Shown: positions 35,701 through 47,895, numbered from the stretch's first letter. The stretch: DNA of 64,000 nucleotides from Xestospongia bergquistia (GCA_963965975.1 OZ014421.1:2035001-2099000); one strand, 5' to 3'. Notes: generated from the letters alone by a model not told the origin. Program-made: numbers and translations.

Positions 35701-36256
35701 TGATGCATATGGAGGTCCATATAAGGACAAGTGTCGTTTTTGGACTGGATTTTTACTACTAGTTCGTGTTGTCTTAGCACTAGTTGTGTCTCTAGATACT
35801 GAGACTACTATAAGTTTGGATGTGTTAACATCTCTCTTATTTGTTATTATATCAATGTACTTCCTTTTGACAGGAATATATCGACGTTTACCTTTGGCTT
35901 GTCTAGAGATGTCTTTTTTTCTTAATCTCATGATTATAGCTTATGTGAATGCACAAACCTACAAAACATCAAATTCAAGGCAAGTGTTAAGTGTTGTTTT
36001 AGTATCAGTATCATTTATAGTATTCTGTGGTATTATCTTCTATCATGTTTGGGATCATCTGTCTAAATCTTGTTTGAAACAACCATTTGCAAAAATCAAG
36101 AGGGTATTTAAAAAACCTCCACCAAATCCTATTACTGAAGATGCAGAAGTTCCTTTAATGTGTCCTGGATCCCCTGCTTTAATATGTGAAACTAGTTCGG
36201 TGACTGTAGTATCAGTAGTAATGAGACGAGAGTCACTACTGGATGATGATGACTAA
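32759..36256 (+). CDS. P1: beta-helix ectodomain, about eight membrane spans (1165 aa)
   Basis: Single open exon. An N-terminal hydrophobic signal (CHIYYITSVILYIYNGYVTA) precedes ASEYYV. Residues about 60-560 are a right-handed beta-helix of pectin-lyase type: short strands with N-rich turns and three tandem repeats of about 33 residues (33529-33800) ending GGGVY, plus later GGGIAL and GGGIFV turns. Residues about 560-755 are Cys-rich, with CSC, CPFDYC and CGQCSDGLS...CGQC. From residue 760 about eight hydrophobic segments follow, then a basic juxtamembrane stretch and an acidic SLLDDDD end. Many N-x-S/T sites suit a surface protein. Likely a receptor or adhesion molecule; ligand unknown. I do not recognise a named family. 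TATA box at 32654. Confidence 0.85.
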   Translation: MSWCHIYYITSVILYIYNGYVTASEYYVSAAPNGIPCPRTHLPCHKLSHYTDDYTSYFTDDTIFYFLEGTHILQDTLEISGVSNITLQGLGHVEQGFHETVMQSTSIIRLNGYNSSYILFTYSTDIALKLLTIANYGFNVNSNFIDSLIFGEINNVALEWVSVQNGSGKGLVIFNAFDVLITNCNFANNGYPNSVVANAHISYDDQTKRMSRINIVKSNFTLGFGTGLILLYHINNEIEVEVIIENSEFSHNNGQYAGGVYIKLNYGSGSIAFSNCTIYNNSFWNEGGGGVYIHLQNGNGSIAFSNSTIYNNTAQNGGGVYSYLYNGSGSIEFSNCNIYNNTAYYGSGVFIITLLSASKVRVFFTNVSFHFNKVSKILNKYQSAMLLMNIENVLLDQIDISNHNTTGLVSINSPIMFDGHSTFVNNSGIYGGGIALYGLSQILLNQNTNISFVNNHASESGGGIFVSKVVNTIDHTFCTFNIFSYYNNGFKPMLYFVNNTADISGDVLYGGEISDCVNFDFDHQFHYPQQTGLSVVSSNPIQVCFCESNIQNCSITNFNITAIPGINVNISLATVGNKDGLTKGVIKLTTSDNSSSTVQTGNTRLNATCTNVTFKITANPSLNTSKVYVTLEGLLSGLSPDDYAKDIEVSIESCPIGFPLLNDACSCRPELNTSSITCDINTQIITRNGDMWIGYKNDSDCLIVYSLCPFDYCNNGKIYFNITSPNPQCLYNRSGILCGQCSDGLSLMLGSNYCGQCTNNYIALIIPFAVAGIALIAFIITLNLTVSVGTINGLIFYANVVKIYEPIFFPNGPVKVLSQFISWLNLDLGIETCFFDGMDSCSKMWLQFIFPGYVWFLLILIIISSQYSSKMVRLVGSHAVPVLATMILLSYTKLIRTVFQALYFVNIQCNGNNNVTLLRWYIDANVQYVGGYCHLPLFLFSLAVLILLIIPYTFYLLTIPLFEGPLSKYMRCCQKYMKAFFDAYGGPYKDKCRFWTGFLLLVRVVLALVVSLDTETTISLDVLTSLLFVIISMYFLLTGIYRRLPLACLEMSFFLNLMIIAYVNAQTYKTSNSRQVLSVVLVSVSFIVFCGIIFYHVWDHLSKSCLKQPFAKIKRVFKKPPPNPITEDAEVPLMCPGSPALICETSSVTVVSVVMRRESLLDDDD

Positions 36257-38219
36257 TGCTTGATTTCTCGAAATATAATACAATTGTTTGAATTCTATCT
36301 TATAAAACTGATTTATATAACCTTACTTTTGATATGTAGTTAACAGTATTAGCTTTATATGCAATGTAAATTATGTACTACTAAACTTACTGTTCATTTT
36401 TGTTACTGCTGTTGTTTTTGTTATTGAGTATTAATTAAATGTACATTTTATATTATAACTAATTTATACTGTTATAAGTACAAGTACTATCTAGTGACAT
36501 ATCAGTTGACAGTACAGTTACAACTAGTGTACTGGTCACCTCATACTCTACACAATATGTACTATCATAGAAAGTGTGACAATGTTTATTAGCTTTGGGG
36601 TATTATTTGAGTATTAACAGGAGCCCACAGGCTCACAAAGGAGGAAGGAGCGTATGACTATGTATTGTAGGATTGAGGAAAAACATCTTTTGTAAACGAC
36701 CATATAAATAAATGTGTAATTACATTCATAGAGCATTTGTCAGTAACATTCCAATAAAATATTTCAATTAAAATACTCCAATAATAACAATCTCGTCTAT
36801 ACCTGCTTAATAGCAACTGGACCTTTCAAAAATGACTTTGATTTGTTCTGTTCTGTGTTAGAATGGCTGCAACCAGTCCAGGTATGACTGAATATTTTGT
36901 TGAATATTGAATGTGCTAACCACATGTCATGTCATGACAATCACTCTATCTACATGTATGTAAAGTACTTCCTCATTATATCTGCTAAACATTAATGGTA
37001 GCAATCATTAATGAGTTATGTCACAGTCAAGAAATTTATAAATGTAAACCATTTATCTCTGTTAATGCAACAAATATTTAATCGTGTTTTTCTGTATATC
37101 AATGATAGTGCTTTATTTTTATCATTTCTTGTTTATAGTTCAAATAACAACATTAGTTTATATCTCTCACTGTAATGTGTAATGATGACTAGTAGTCTGT
37201 ACAAGATTTAATAAATAATCTGATATCAACTGAAGAATATCAACTTAAACTACAACAGAAAAGACGAGAGAAGTCTTCTGGGAGGCATGGACAACTGGAA
37301 CATACTGTCCAATCTCCTCAACTCTCACAACCATTTTCTTGATCACGTCATGTGTTAAAAGAGAAGACTCAATATACAATAACTTGAGACTACTAGATTA
37401 GTTCGCAATTAAGAGCTGATATACCAAATTGTTATCTTATTATGGAGTTGTTACTGCTAGATTGTCACCTAGACATTGTTTTAATATAAGTGTTTTTGTT
37501 GAAGTCACATTTTTCTGTCTTCCAGGGACTATAAATGATAATGTGAAAGAAGTTAAAAAAGTGAGTTCATGATAAATGTATTATTTAAATTGTTGTTTTA
37601 AGTTAAGCATTAATTATGTTAAATGTAAATTTATTAGATGTGATAATTTTGACATTTGGTGTTCACTGTATTGCTTATTGAAAGTCTTTTTCACTATAAT
37701 TATTGTCCTATTATCTGATGTTGTGCAAAAATCAAACCCTTCTAGTGAAAAATGACTTTGCTTTGTTATATTCAATGTCATGCTGCTATTATGATCAATG
37801 ACGTACATATCATGGTGGTGGGTGCATGTGACAAATATATTTAAATTCTTGGGAAAGGACACATGCTTTATATTAGTACAAAGAATATGACAACAATTTG
37901 TCTTCAGTTTTTAGAAATGTATGTATATCAACATTTCAACAAAAATTGAATGGAAATCCTCAAATCATAACTCTAAAATACAATTTTATGTGATTGCTAT
38001 TCCACTCATTTTTTATTAAAATGTTGCCTTGGGTAATTATGTAACTTTCATTTGTAAACCCATTCATGTGGAAGCCAACTTGAGTAACCTACTCTTGTGG
38101 AAATATTCCTATCAAAACATTTCAATAAAATACTCCAATAATAACAATCTTGTCTATACCTGCTTAAAATCAACTGGACCTTTCAAAAATGACTTTGGTT
38201 TGTTGTGTTCTGTGTTAGA
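36257..38219. other. P1-K3 spacer with scrambled K and two-span relics
   Basis: Contains a stray K exon 1 (ATG near 36864, MAATSPG), then sequence matching the K3 intron 3 (39418 onward), a K exon-6 start relic at about 37170-37345 with stops, and the last two exons of the two-span gene (about 37536-37740) with a 7-base deletion. After 37745 the sequence returns to the duplicate of 60140-60620. So 36880-37745 is an insertion made from cluster pieces. Confidence 0.6.
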
Positions 38220-41200
38220 ATGGCTGCAACCAGTCCAGGTATGACTGAATATTTTAATCAGTTATCCAATTGCTATTGTGCGTTAGGTTATTATGTACCT
38301 AAAAAGAGGTCAAGTCACTCCACACATATAGTAGGTGACTACCTCTACATGTGGGGTGGTGATATAGATGGTCTCCCTATAGCACATGATACCGAATACA
38401 AACAGAGGATGACCTCTGTTATTGAGGTATTTCACTTAACATCTGGTATGTGGGAACAACAACCTACCAATGGGAAACCTCCATTGGGTGTTTGGGGCTA
38501 TGCATCTACAGTTATTGGTAAAAGGATCTACTACTTTGGAGGGTATTGCAGTCATGACAATTGTCGTCATAATAGTCTCAACTCATTAACAACTGACTCA
38601 CTTACTTGGAGTGAGCTGTTTCCTACAAATTCAAATATGGGTCCGATGATGAAATCATTTAGTGAAATGATACCTCTTAAATTCAATGATGAGGATAATC
38701 TACTGGTTTTTGGTGGCATTGGTATACGTCCTGCGTTTCCACAACATAGTGCTCAATATAGTGTGATAAGGGAATAATAGGTAGATATGTTCGAACCAAT
38801 GAACACCACTACTATCAGTTATCCAGTGGTAAGAAGATTAATATATCATCATATTAATATACTTATACATCAAGTACTATTTTATTACCACTTGTATTTC
38901 AGGTAATTGGATTGTACCAGATATAATTGGAAAAGGGCCACCTCCTTGTTATATCTTCACTCTCACAAAACTACCTAACAATAGAGCTATGTTATTTGGT
39001 GGTTTAACTCCTAATGGTCCTGATAACACAGTGTTTATAGCAAAATGTATGAAGACTGCAGTGGTGAGTACAATATGTAATAATTTGAAATATTTAGTAA
39101 TTGTATAATATTATGGACAAATTATGTTTGTTGTTTTGAAATTGTTGAACAACATGAAGTTATATTGGAATGTCATTACAAATAACAAATATTAGGAACT
39201 ATTTACTAATGACTTAATAATCTCATTGTACATTACTTTAGTCAATTTAGAGTTTATGGAGATAAAAAATGTTTTTATCGATAAAGTTTGTTTGGTATTA
39301 GTAGTATTAGTAACAGAGATAATTATCTTTACAATTGTAGTAATAGATGTAACAATTGTTAGTTTGTCTGATCAAATGTAGTATGACCATATATGGTGAA
39401 AGTATTTGTACATTCACTGAATGTGCTAACACATGTCATGTCATGACAATCACTCTATCTACATGTATGTAAAATACTCCTCATTATATCTGCTAAACAT
39501 TAATGGTAGCAATCATTAATGAGTTATGTCACAGTCAAATTTATAAATGTAAACCATTTATCTCTGTTAATGCAACAAATATTTAATCATGTTTTTCTGT
39601 GCATCAATAATAGTGCTTTATTTTTATCATTTCTTGTTTATAGTTCAAATAACAACATTAGTTTATATGATATGTTATTAAAATAAGAGTTCCATATGCT
39701 AATATACTAATCAGTCACAACCCAGTCTGTTAAATTATCAAACAAAACACTGGTAGTTTGAGAAATTCCATAAATAGTTGAGGTTACCATCATGCAGGTA
39801 ATACTAAAACTTACAACTGGAACTTTGCTTGAAACTCTTGTAAAACCTTGAAATATTGTTTACTAGTTAATATACTTTGTGCTATAGCAGAAGACTCAGA
39901 ATAATTCTAAAAGCTTTAATTATTCATAATTGTATATTTAAATGATGCCATTGATTATAAGACACCCTCTAATAGTAAGTGTTTCAGTTATTGATTAATA
40001 GTGATACAGATATTGTTGCTATTATTCAAAAAATCTAGTTTACTAAAAGCATTCAAACTAATCAAATTACTACTACATTAAATGTGAATGATGTTAACTT
40101 GAGTATTTCATACTCAGCATTGGCAGATGTTTCGTCAACCACTTCAAAAACCAATGAATTGGCCTCTATGTACACAATGTCATGCTGCTATTATGATCGA
40201 TGACGTACATATCATTGTGGTGGGTGGACGTGACAAATACTCTAGTAATATTGCTGATAGCTGGTTATTTAACAGTGATACGACAACATGGACAAAGGTT
40301 AGTTACTATAATATAGTCATCCTGTGATCTAACTCTAACACAAAGTGGACTTAGTGTCTATGATCTAGCTACAGTATTCATAATACATACATTAGGTACT
40401 TATTGTACATTAATATTTTAAAGCCTTGTAATAGGTCAAGTTTATCTAGTTCATACTGTGTCTAGAACACATCTACTACTGGTGTTACGTATACAATGCT
40501 AGTTATTATAATGTCATATAATACACTATATTCCATCTTATATAGCTCACTCTATCACATTCAATGACTCGGCACTGCCTCTCAGTTTGGAATGTGTCAC
40601 CTACCACTGTATGGATAGTTCAATTTGGTGGATATAAATACCCAAGTAAACTCAATGATACTACAATTATAGAGCTCAGTAAGTTCTGTCTATGAGCTGT
40701 TGTATAGTAATATATGCATTATCAGTTTTATCATAGTATGATATAGAAGCAAGACACACTAGCTGTTTGCATTAGAACTTAGTCTCATGAATCATTACCA
40801 CTGAAACATACTGATCTCTCACTGTAGTATATAATAATAACCAATGGTCTGTAGGAGATGTAATAACTTCTACTGAAGAATATCAAATTAAGCTACTGCA
40901 GAAGAGACATGAGATATCCGTACAATATTCTGGGAGATATGATCAAACTCAAATAAGTGTACAGTCTGGTATAGATTTTCAACATTCTTCTTTGATACAT
41001 GAACAGTTGCAACAGAAAGACAGAGATATCCAATGTTTAAAACTACAACTTGAAGTGACAAGCAAAGAGCTACACAATACAAAACAACTGCAGATAGATG
41101 TGACAAGGCCCCTTCAGGAAGATCTCCAGACCAAAAAAAGACAAGTACAAGAACTACTTCAAGAACTTGAAGAGAAACAAGAAACTGAAGCTATGCTCAA

Positions 41201-42167
41201 AAGTGAAAATGAAAGTAAAGAAAGATTACTTGAACAACTGCTACAAGAGCAGGAAGGGAGGGAACAACAACAGCTACAGGATAGTCAAGAAAGAGACAGG
41301 ATGCTTCATCAAGAGGTCCAGCAGTTGACTGCTGCTCTTCAACAAACACAGAAAGCTAATGCCACACTTCAACAACAAGTTCAACATTTACAAGATCAGT
41401 CTCATTGGGTAGTCAGGAGGGAAGAGATAATGATGACTATGGAAGTCCTTGGTAAGGGAGGTTGGGGAGAAGTCAAGGTGGCTAAATTTCGTGGCTTTAG
41501 AGTAGCTGCCAAATGTCTTCATGAAATTTTCCTGTCACCATACAATATATCAGTTTTTTCACGAGAAATGGAGATTATTTCTCAAGTACGTCATCCAAAT
41601 CTCCTTCAGTTCATTGGAGCCACTCGAGTGGGCACTCCTATCATCCTATCAGAATTAATGCCAACTAGTCTTCGTAAAGAAATTGAGAAATATCCACTAA
41701 CACATACTCAAGTTATTAGGATTGCCCAAGACATATCTGCTGCTTTAAACTATCTTCATCTCTGGCAACCAGACCCTATACTACATCGTGATGTTAGTAG
41801 TCCTAATGTCCTCCTTGAACCATTTGGTAATGGAATATGGAAGGCTAAACTGTCTGATTATGGTTCAGCTAACCCTGTTCAAAGTATCTCAGCTAACAGT
41901 GTAGCTCCAGGTAATCCTTTCTATTCTGCTCCAGAAGCACAATTTCCAGACCAACATTCTCCAGCAATGGATGTCTTTAGTTTTGGTGTCCTACTTATGG
42001 AGATGGTCCTGTGTCAACCTCCTGGTTTTAAAACAGCAGAAAAATTGGCTCAATCAGAGACTATCCAATGGCCAGTTATGAAACATCTTGTTCAAAGGTG
42101 TATCTCCCGTGAGAGTCAAGTTCGTCCATCTATTGCTCAAGTACTCATTGACCCAGAAGACATGTAG
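38220..42167 (+). CDS. K3: kelch - coiled coil - TKL kinase with a frameshift in the propeller
   Basis: Exons 38220-38238, 38287-about 38830, 38903-39063, 40118-40297, 40546-40678 and 40828-42167. Relative to K5, a two-base gain at about 38759-38764 shifts the frame and gives a stop at 38775. All later exons are open and in phase. The kinase exon alone can give a 391-aa protein from ATG 40992: coiled coil, GKGGWGEV, VAAK, HRDVSSPN, DYG, APEAQ. It differs from K1/K2/K4 in the C-lobe (MDVFSFGVLLMEMVL). The first intron is only 48 bases, a multiple of three and open, so retention would simply add 16 residues. Either a broken gene, a sequencing slip, or now two proteins. Confidence 0.75.
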
Positions 42168-43129
42168 TTTAGACAATAATTATAATACTTGTTAGTAGTT
42201 CCTTCAGAATAATCTTCCTATAATATGCTATGATTGTTACATTAATTAATATTATTATATTCTGTTGTGCTATTACTACTGCGTGCAACTACAATTAATT
42301 CTTAAGTATTAAGTGCATTTCCATATATGGATATCATGAATATTATAAGAATCTTTTTTTGAACACTTTGCAATTTATTCACTTATTCACTTTATAATAA
42401 CAATATAATACAATAAGCTGCTCTTTAATGGTTTCATCTCCTTCATAATGAAGCTGAAAAAAATGAAGGGACACTACCCTTATGTACATTTCTTAATACT
42501 ATTACATCCACTACAGACTGTTGAGCAATCCTTACTAATCTAGAGAAGTTCAAATTCTATAACAAGCTATATTATTAGTAACTAGTTAATAAGCATAAGT
42601 GTATTGAATAGTGTGTAGTTCAATAATAACCTAAATATAACATCAAATTCTAGTGTTTGTGTGTATACTTGTAATATAAAAGATTGTCATGTCTATTACA
42701 CAAACACATACCAAGTCTCCATGTGCTAATGTCATGATAAACAGTTGTTTTCTATTTTTATTATAACATGTTAACATGTATATGTACATGTGCTATAACA
42801 TGTTATATTGTGCATGTGTATATAAGAACTAATTGCTATGGCCAGTGGTTTGATTAGGGGGCTAACCTTACATATACATTACTGATAGGATGATATATGA
42901 TATGTACATGTACAACTGTTCTGAATTATCCTTGCATTGAATGATACATACTGATATACGACATACATACAATATATTTGCTTTGTTCCTTAATAGTCCG
43001 TCATAAAGGACAACCTACTATTGGTAATACTTAATAAATATATCATCAAAATAATTGAAAATGTATCATTGTGACATCATGGACATGGATACAATAGACT
43101 TGAAAAGAACTGTTGTTGTTCATTATTGA
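42168..43129. other. K3 3' region, no gene seen
   Basis: AT-rich with several TACATGTACATG-type palindromes near 42775-42790 and 42905. It shares only the CCATATATGGA segment with the other K flanks. Confidence 0.5.
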
Positions 43130-44722
43130 AATAGATGCCTCAGATGTTATTCAAGAAAATATAATAGCTAAATAAAAATCCACATAAACTATAAAATAAA
43201 CAATTTTTTTCATATTTCCCCATACACAGTATTAATTATTATATAATATGTTTATTTGAGTATTTTCTACCCACCACTGAGAGAAGATAAATAAATCACT
43301 TCCCAAATCAGTGAATTGTCCTCAGAAAAGATGGCATCATGCTGCCACTCTAATCAGTGACCTAAATGTGATGGTGGTTGGTGGATCTGTTATACCTGAC
43401 AGCTGGTTATTTAACATTGATACAAAGACATGGACAAAGGTTAGTTACTTATTATTCTGTGATCTAACTTTATCATAAAGTGAATAAATGTCTATGATCC
43501 TTAGTTTGAGGAGATGTAATAAAGAGTAATAGTTTGAACTTTGAAAATAACCCTCATTTATAGTTAAACTTATGATTAATAATATTTATTGTTTTTTATG
43601 ACCCTGATTTTAAGCTGTAATCTTGACACTATAGTCTGATATCAATTATGATATTATAGATGTATTAGATTATTTTATAGTCATAATTCAGGTATTAAAG
43701 ACTGTACATAAGCACTTATGTTCATGTTTAAAGTCAGTTCATACAAAGTTATAGTCAACTACTAGAGTACATATATCCAATGATATGTTACAAGTATAAT
43801 GACTAGTTTTGTTGTAATATCATAACATCATTATTATAATATCATATGTTTCCTGATTTGCAAAAGAGACCACTTCTGTCAAAACATTTGTGACCTGATT
43901 CGTGAAAAATAAATTGTTCAAACATCCCCAAAAAACAGTTTTGTATACATACAGTTATTATATATGCATAACTATTCTATATATATACAAAACTGTTTTT
44001 AGTATTTTTTATCACCAATCAGGTCACAAATGTTTTTACAGAAATGGTCCCTTTTTGCAAATCAGGTCACATACATATTAACAATATAAAATATAATGTT
44101 ATTTATATACTATATGGTGGATATCTTAATTTACAGATGTCTATATTAGGATGATAGTGAGCTGGTCCTGGAGTAGATTCTGTTGTTAAAGATAATGCTG
44201 ACTTGATCTTTTGTTGTGAGATGGTAAATGTGATATAGTGTAAGAAGGATAAGATGTCAGTGTAATATTAGTAGCCTCTAGTGTGTTATAACTGTTAGGA
44301 GCTGGTTGAATAGTTGAGCCTATTAGAAGATACAAGATCATATTTAAATGGAACATCTCTATAATGGACACTATGGAAGTCTAGTGTGACAGTCTGAACC
44401 TTAAGCCACATACTTAATGTTTAAGGTTTAGGGATAGGATCAGTATTAAAATATGGTGATCTCAGACTATCACACTGTACTTTTTTAGGACAATGTCATT
44501 AGTAGAAGTGTGTCCTCAATATAAAGGTCACTAAAGTATTACTAGTATGGGCCTAGAACAAGAGTCCTAAACTTCAGACTTATAATTTATTCCAATTTTT
44601 ATTACCAAGAGGTGGAGTTGTTTTAATTCTCATAGAATAAGATAGAGAAAGAGCTCTTCAAGAGGACCTTCAAACAAAAGAAAGACAACTACATCGGGAG
44701 CTTCAAGAGAAACAACAAACAC
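43130..44722 (+). pseudogene. K6 relic: one kelch exon, flank and a coil scrap
   Basis: 43262-43440 matches K exon 4 but begins CAC TGA where the others have CAC TGG, so the conserved Trp is a stop. Intron sequence continues to 43847, then a hairpin element, then K 3' flank from 44071, and finally 44641-44722, a piece of the K coiled-coil coding region (ALQEDLQTKERQL). Exons 5 and 6, including the kinase, are missing. Confidence 0.75.
43848..44070. mobile_element. Palindromic MITE of about 223 bp at a deletion junction
   Basis: The ends read GTTTCCTGATTTGCAAAAG and, inverted, GTGACCTGATTTGCAAAAAG; matches continue through CATTTGTGACCTGATT and ACAGTTTTGTATA towards the centre, so the whole element folds. 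No coding capacity. It sits exactly where K-gene intron 4 sequence changes to K 3' flank sequence. Confidence 0.75.
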
Positions 44723-45414
44723 AATGTGATAAATTAAACACAATCCTCAATATAATATTACTATTATAAACACTAAATCAAATAGGTTACTAGTATGTTA
44801 TAGGTTGTATGGATTGCTTCATTTTATAAGTGACAAGATCAAATGTATTCATAGAATATTAATTATTGCAGGAATCTTATTTTTTCTAAAGAGTACAACT
44901 GTATGTTAGCTGATTTTAAATTTTATTTTATTTTTAAAAAAAAATGCTTGGACTATGTAAGATGTTATAATGTTTCAGACAGTTAGTAGTTTATTGTTAT
45001 AATTATAAAGTTATATTTAACTATTTGCCTTTTAACCATAATAACATCTTAACAAGTGATTTTCTAGTCATCGGTAGTGTTTGTTTAAAACTTTGCTGAA
45101 ATATTAACATTTCTTTCATTACTTAGAATTGTGTTATGTTTTTATATTATTCAGATTCAGAACATTCTAAAAATGAAAGCAAAGAACAAAAGAGCTCAGT
45201 AAATTTACACCTGGATTTGGTATTGATAAAAATGTCTATAATAATGGTATATGATTATTGTATTGGATTATATCTTGTAATGATTATTTACTATCATGGC
45301 AGCATATAACCTCCCTCTAATATTAAATACTACAATATTTTAACATTATAGCATTTATATATATGTGTGTGTTGTAAACTCTACAAATTATTATGGTTAT
45401 TTTTTCTATTATAG
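44723..45414. other. Upstream part of the two-span gene, exons unresolved
   Basis: An acceptor TTATTCAG near 45155 precedes an open Ser/Lys/Glu-rich stretch (SEHSKNESKEQKSSVNLHL) that could be an exon, but its phase does not join simply to 45415. Nothing else is supported. Confidence 0.35.
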
Positions 45415-46058
45415 TGCCAACTAAATTTATTTTTCCCATTTTAATTGTCATGTCCCTTGTAGCAATAAGTATGTATAATGGTAAGTTATCTATAAATCTA
45501 ATACTATGATACATAATGTATACTTCATATTGTAAGTTATCAGGATCATTCATAATAATTTATTATGTGCAAAATGTCTCTTTTAACTTTTAACATGAAG
45601 TTATGCATTCATATTTAAAAGTTAATGTTTTCTGTGATCTGTATGTTCCTAAACAATAACCTTATTATATCATCCATATATATTGTACCAGTAAGGATAT
45701 TATTTTTACATTAAAACATGTATTACACTATAATGTTTATTACACAGACATTTCTTGATAACATTGGCATTAATTTAAGTGTTTTTGTTGAAGTCACATT
45801 TTTCTGTCTTCCAGGGACTATAAATGATAAGAATGTGAAAGAAGTTGAAAAAAGTGAGTTCATGATAAATGTATTATTTAAATTGTTGTTTTAACTTAAG
45901 CATTAATTATGTTAAATTTAAATTTATTAGATGTGATAGTTTTGACATCATACATTTGGTGTTCACTGTATTGCTTAGTGAAAGTGTTTTTCAGTATAAT
46001 TATTGCCCTATTATCTGATGTTGCGCAAAAATCAGACCCTTCTAGTGAAGTTGTGTAA
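45415..46058 (+). CDS. Small protein with two membrane spans, 3' exons
   Basis: Exons 45415-45480, 45815-45853 and 45931-46058 join in phase with GT-AG ends. The product reads PTKFIFPILIVMSLVAISMY (span 1), a short charged loop GTINDKNVKEVEK, then VIVLTSYIWCSLYCLV and FFSIIIALLSDVA (span 2), with a short polar tail and TAA. The last exon is frameshifted in the copies at 37.6 and 62.5 kb, so this is the only copy that still reads through. Its 5' end is unresolved. It is 147 bases upstream of a death-domain pseudogene, and the same order recurs at 62.4-63.1 kb. Function unknown. Confidence 0.5.
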
Positions 46059-46204
46059 CATAATCGTTATCTAAATGAATACCATATAAGGTATTAGGAA
46101 GTTTTTTTGAAGGCCTATAACAATAGGCGCCAATTGTAATTTAAATTAACATTCTTTTTACAATTTGTTTTCACACACTTCTATAAAGGAATAATATTTT
46201 CAAT

Positions 46205-46521
46205 GGATAAAATGGACAATCCATCAGAGCACCCTTCTTGTCATCAAATAAAGAGCCATAATGAAGTTGTTCTGGTGCTTAAAGATAAGATATATATCAA
46301 GCCCAAAGATATTTGCATCATGTCTGAACATGTCTAAGGTTGAAGCTGATATTGCTCACAAAGACAACCATCGTGTAAATTAAGTTCTAATAGACATTCT
46401 AAATTCATGGTATGAAAGTCATGTTGAAGATCCTTGTTGGGAATACATAGTTAAAGCATTAAAATGTGTAGGTAAAAATCATTTAGCTAATGATGTTTAT
46501 AAAATATGTTGCCTAGACTAG
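46205..46521 (+). pseudogene. Death-domain-like gene, broken copy
   Basis: Aligns with the intact gene at 62825-63130. A 4-base gain (ATAT) after KDKI shifts the frame, and the conserved GAA after CGTGTAAAT is TAA. The rest, including the W-E-Y-I-V-K-A-L region, is recognisable in another frame. Confidence 0.85.
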
Positions 46522-47252
46522 TTTTTTCCTTCTTATTTTGTTTGTGATTTATTTGTTATAGGACACATGATAATAATTTTTGTTTTTTTTATTATAGTTA
46601 TTATAATATTGTTGAATTCATACTATTTTGTATGACCAAATGTGTAATGATATCATTTGTATAAAAGACAATTTTTTGAAATGCACCAATCTGATTTCAT
46701 TACACAGTTTAGCTAAATTGTAAACTGTAATTTAAACACTTACATGTGGTTGAGAAATTCACTTAAGATAATAGTAATGATCATTCTTTTTATGAATTTA
46801 GTTTGCTTTTTTTAACTTTTGAATATCAACGTTCATCAAATAAAGCACATTATTACATAACTATATAAACTAATACATATATTCATAACCAAATGTTTAA
46901 TGGAACACTAGCTGGGATAATTTGACCAGAAACGTTTAAAAAATTATGTTAAATTTTGAAGGTAGAGTTAAAAGGTTTATGTTCTCTTTGTGGCCCTTGA
47001 CCAAACAATGTTGGGACTTGATCTTGAACCATTCCAGTGATTAGAAAGAAATGTGTCAATGTTGTGGATATCAGTGATAATTGAATCTATAAAAATTGCA
47101 GACATAAATAATGTTAATACAAAAAATTAACATTAGAAGTAATTGTTTTGTTATGTATGTCATAATAAAATGTAGATATTAGTTTACTAAATATAATATA
47201 TTCTTTCTTAGTGAATTAGGTCGTATTAAAACATTACATACTGAACAATTAT
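46522..47252. other. Non-coding spacer, duplicate of 63131-63858
   Basis: Near-identical to the sequence after the intact death-domain gene. No coding seen. Confidence 0.6.
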
Positions 47253-47382
47253 ATTAGAGATATTTTGATATTGAAGGAAGTTCAACATCCTAATATTGTG
47301 ATGTAACTGAAAGTGTCTATTGTGAAGTGAATGGAATCTGATTTACTTACACTAATAGAATGACTAGAAATAATGTCAACTC

Positions 47383-47439
<57 letters not shown>

Positions 47440-47834
47440 TACAGACTTGAGGAGATAATTCATCAAGATTCTAAGTTCTATCTTGTTTTTGAATTCATTA
47501 GTATGGATTTAAAGAAATATCTTGATACTATTCCATCTGGACAGTATATTGATCCAGTATTATTAAAGGTAACAATCACAGTAATTATGGATACATAGTT
47601 TGATAAATGGATACATAGATTGACAAATGGATACATGGATCAATAGATAAATGGATTAATGGACAAACATATAAATGAATGGATGTATTGTATGGATAAA
47701 TGGATGAACATACGACCAATCTACAATGACCATACATTATAGTAGTTATATTTATTGTTCTATTATTAAACTGGCTGACTTTGGACTTGGACGAGCCTAC
47801 GTACACCCATGAGGTCTCTCTCTCTCTGTGCTCT

Positions 47835-47895
<61 letters not shown>

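Noticed and set aside
33489..35931. Several additional frames on both strands within P1 and P2
   Set aside because: They overlap the long P reading frame and are shadows of it.
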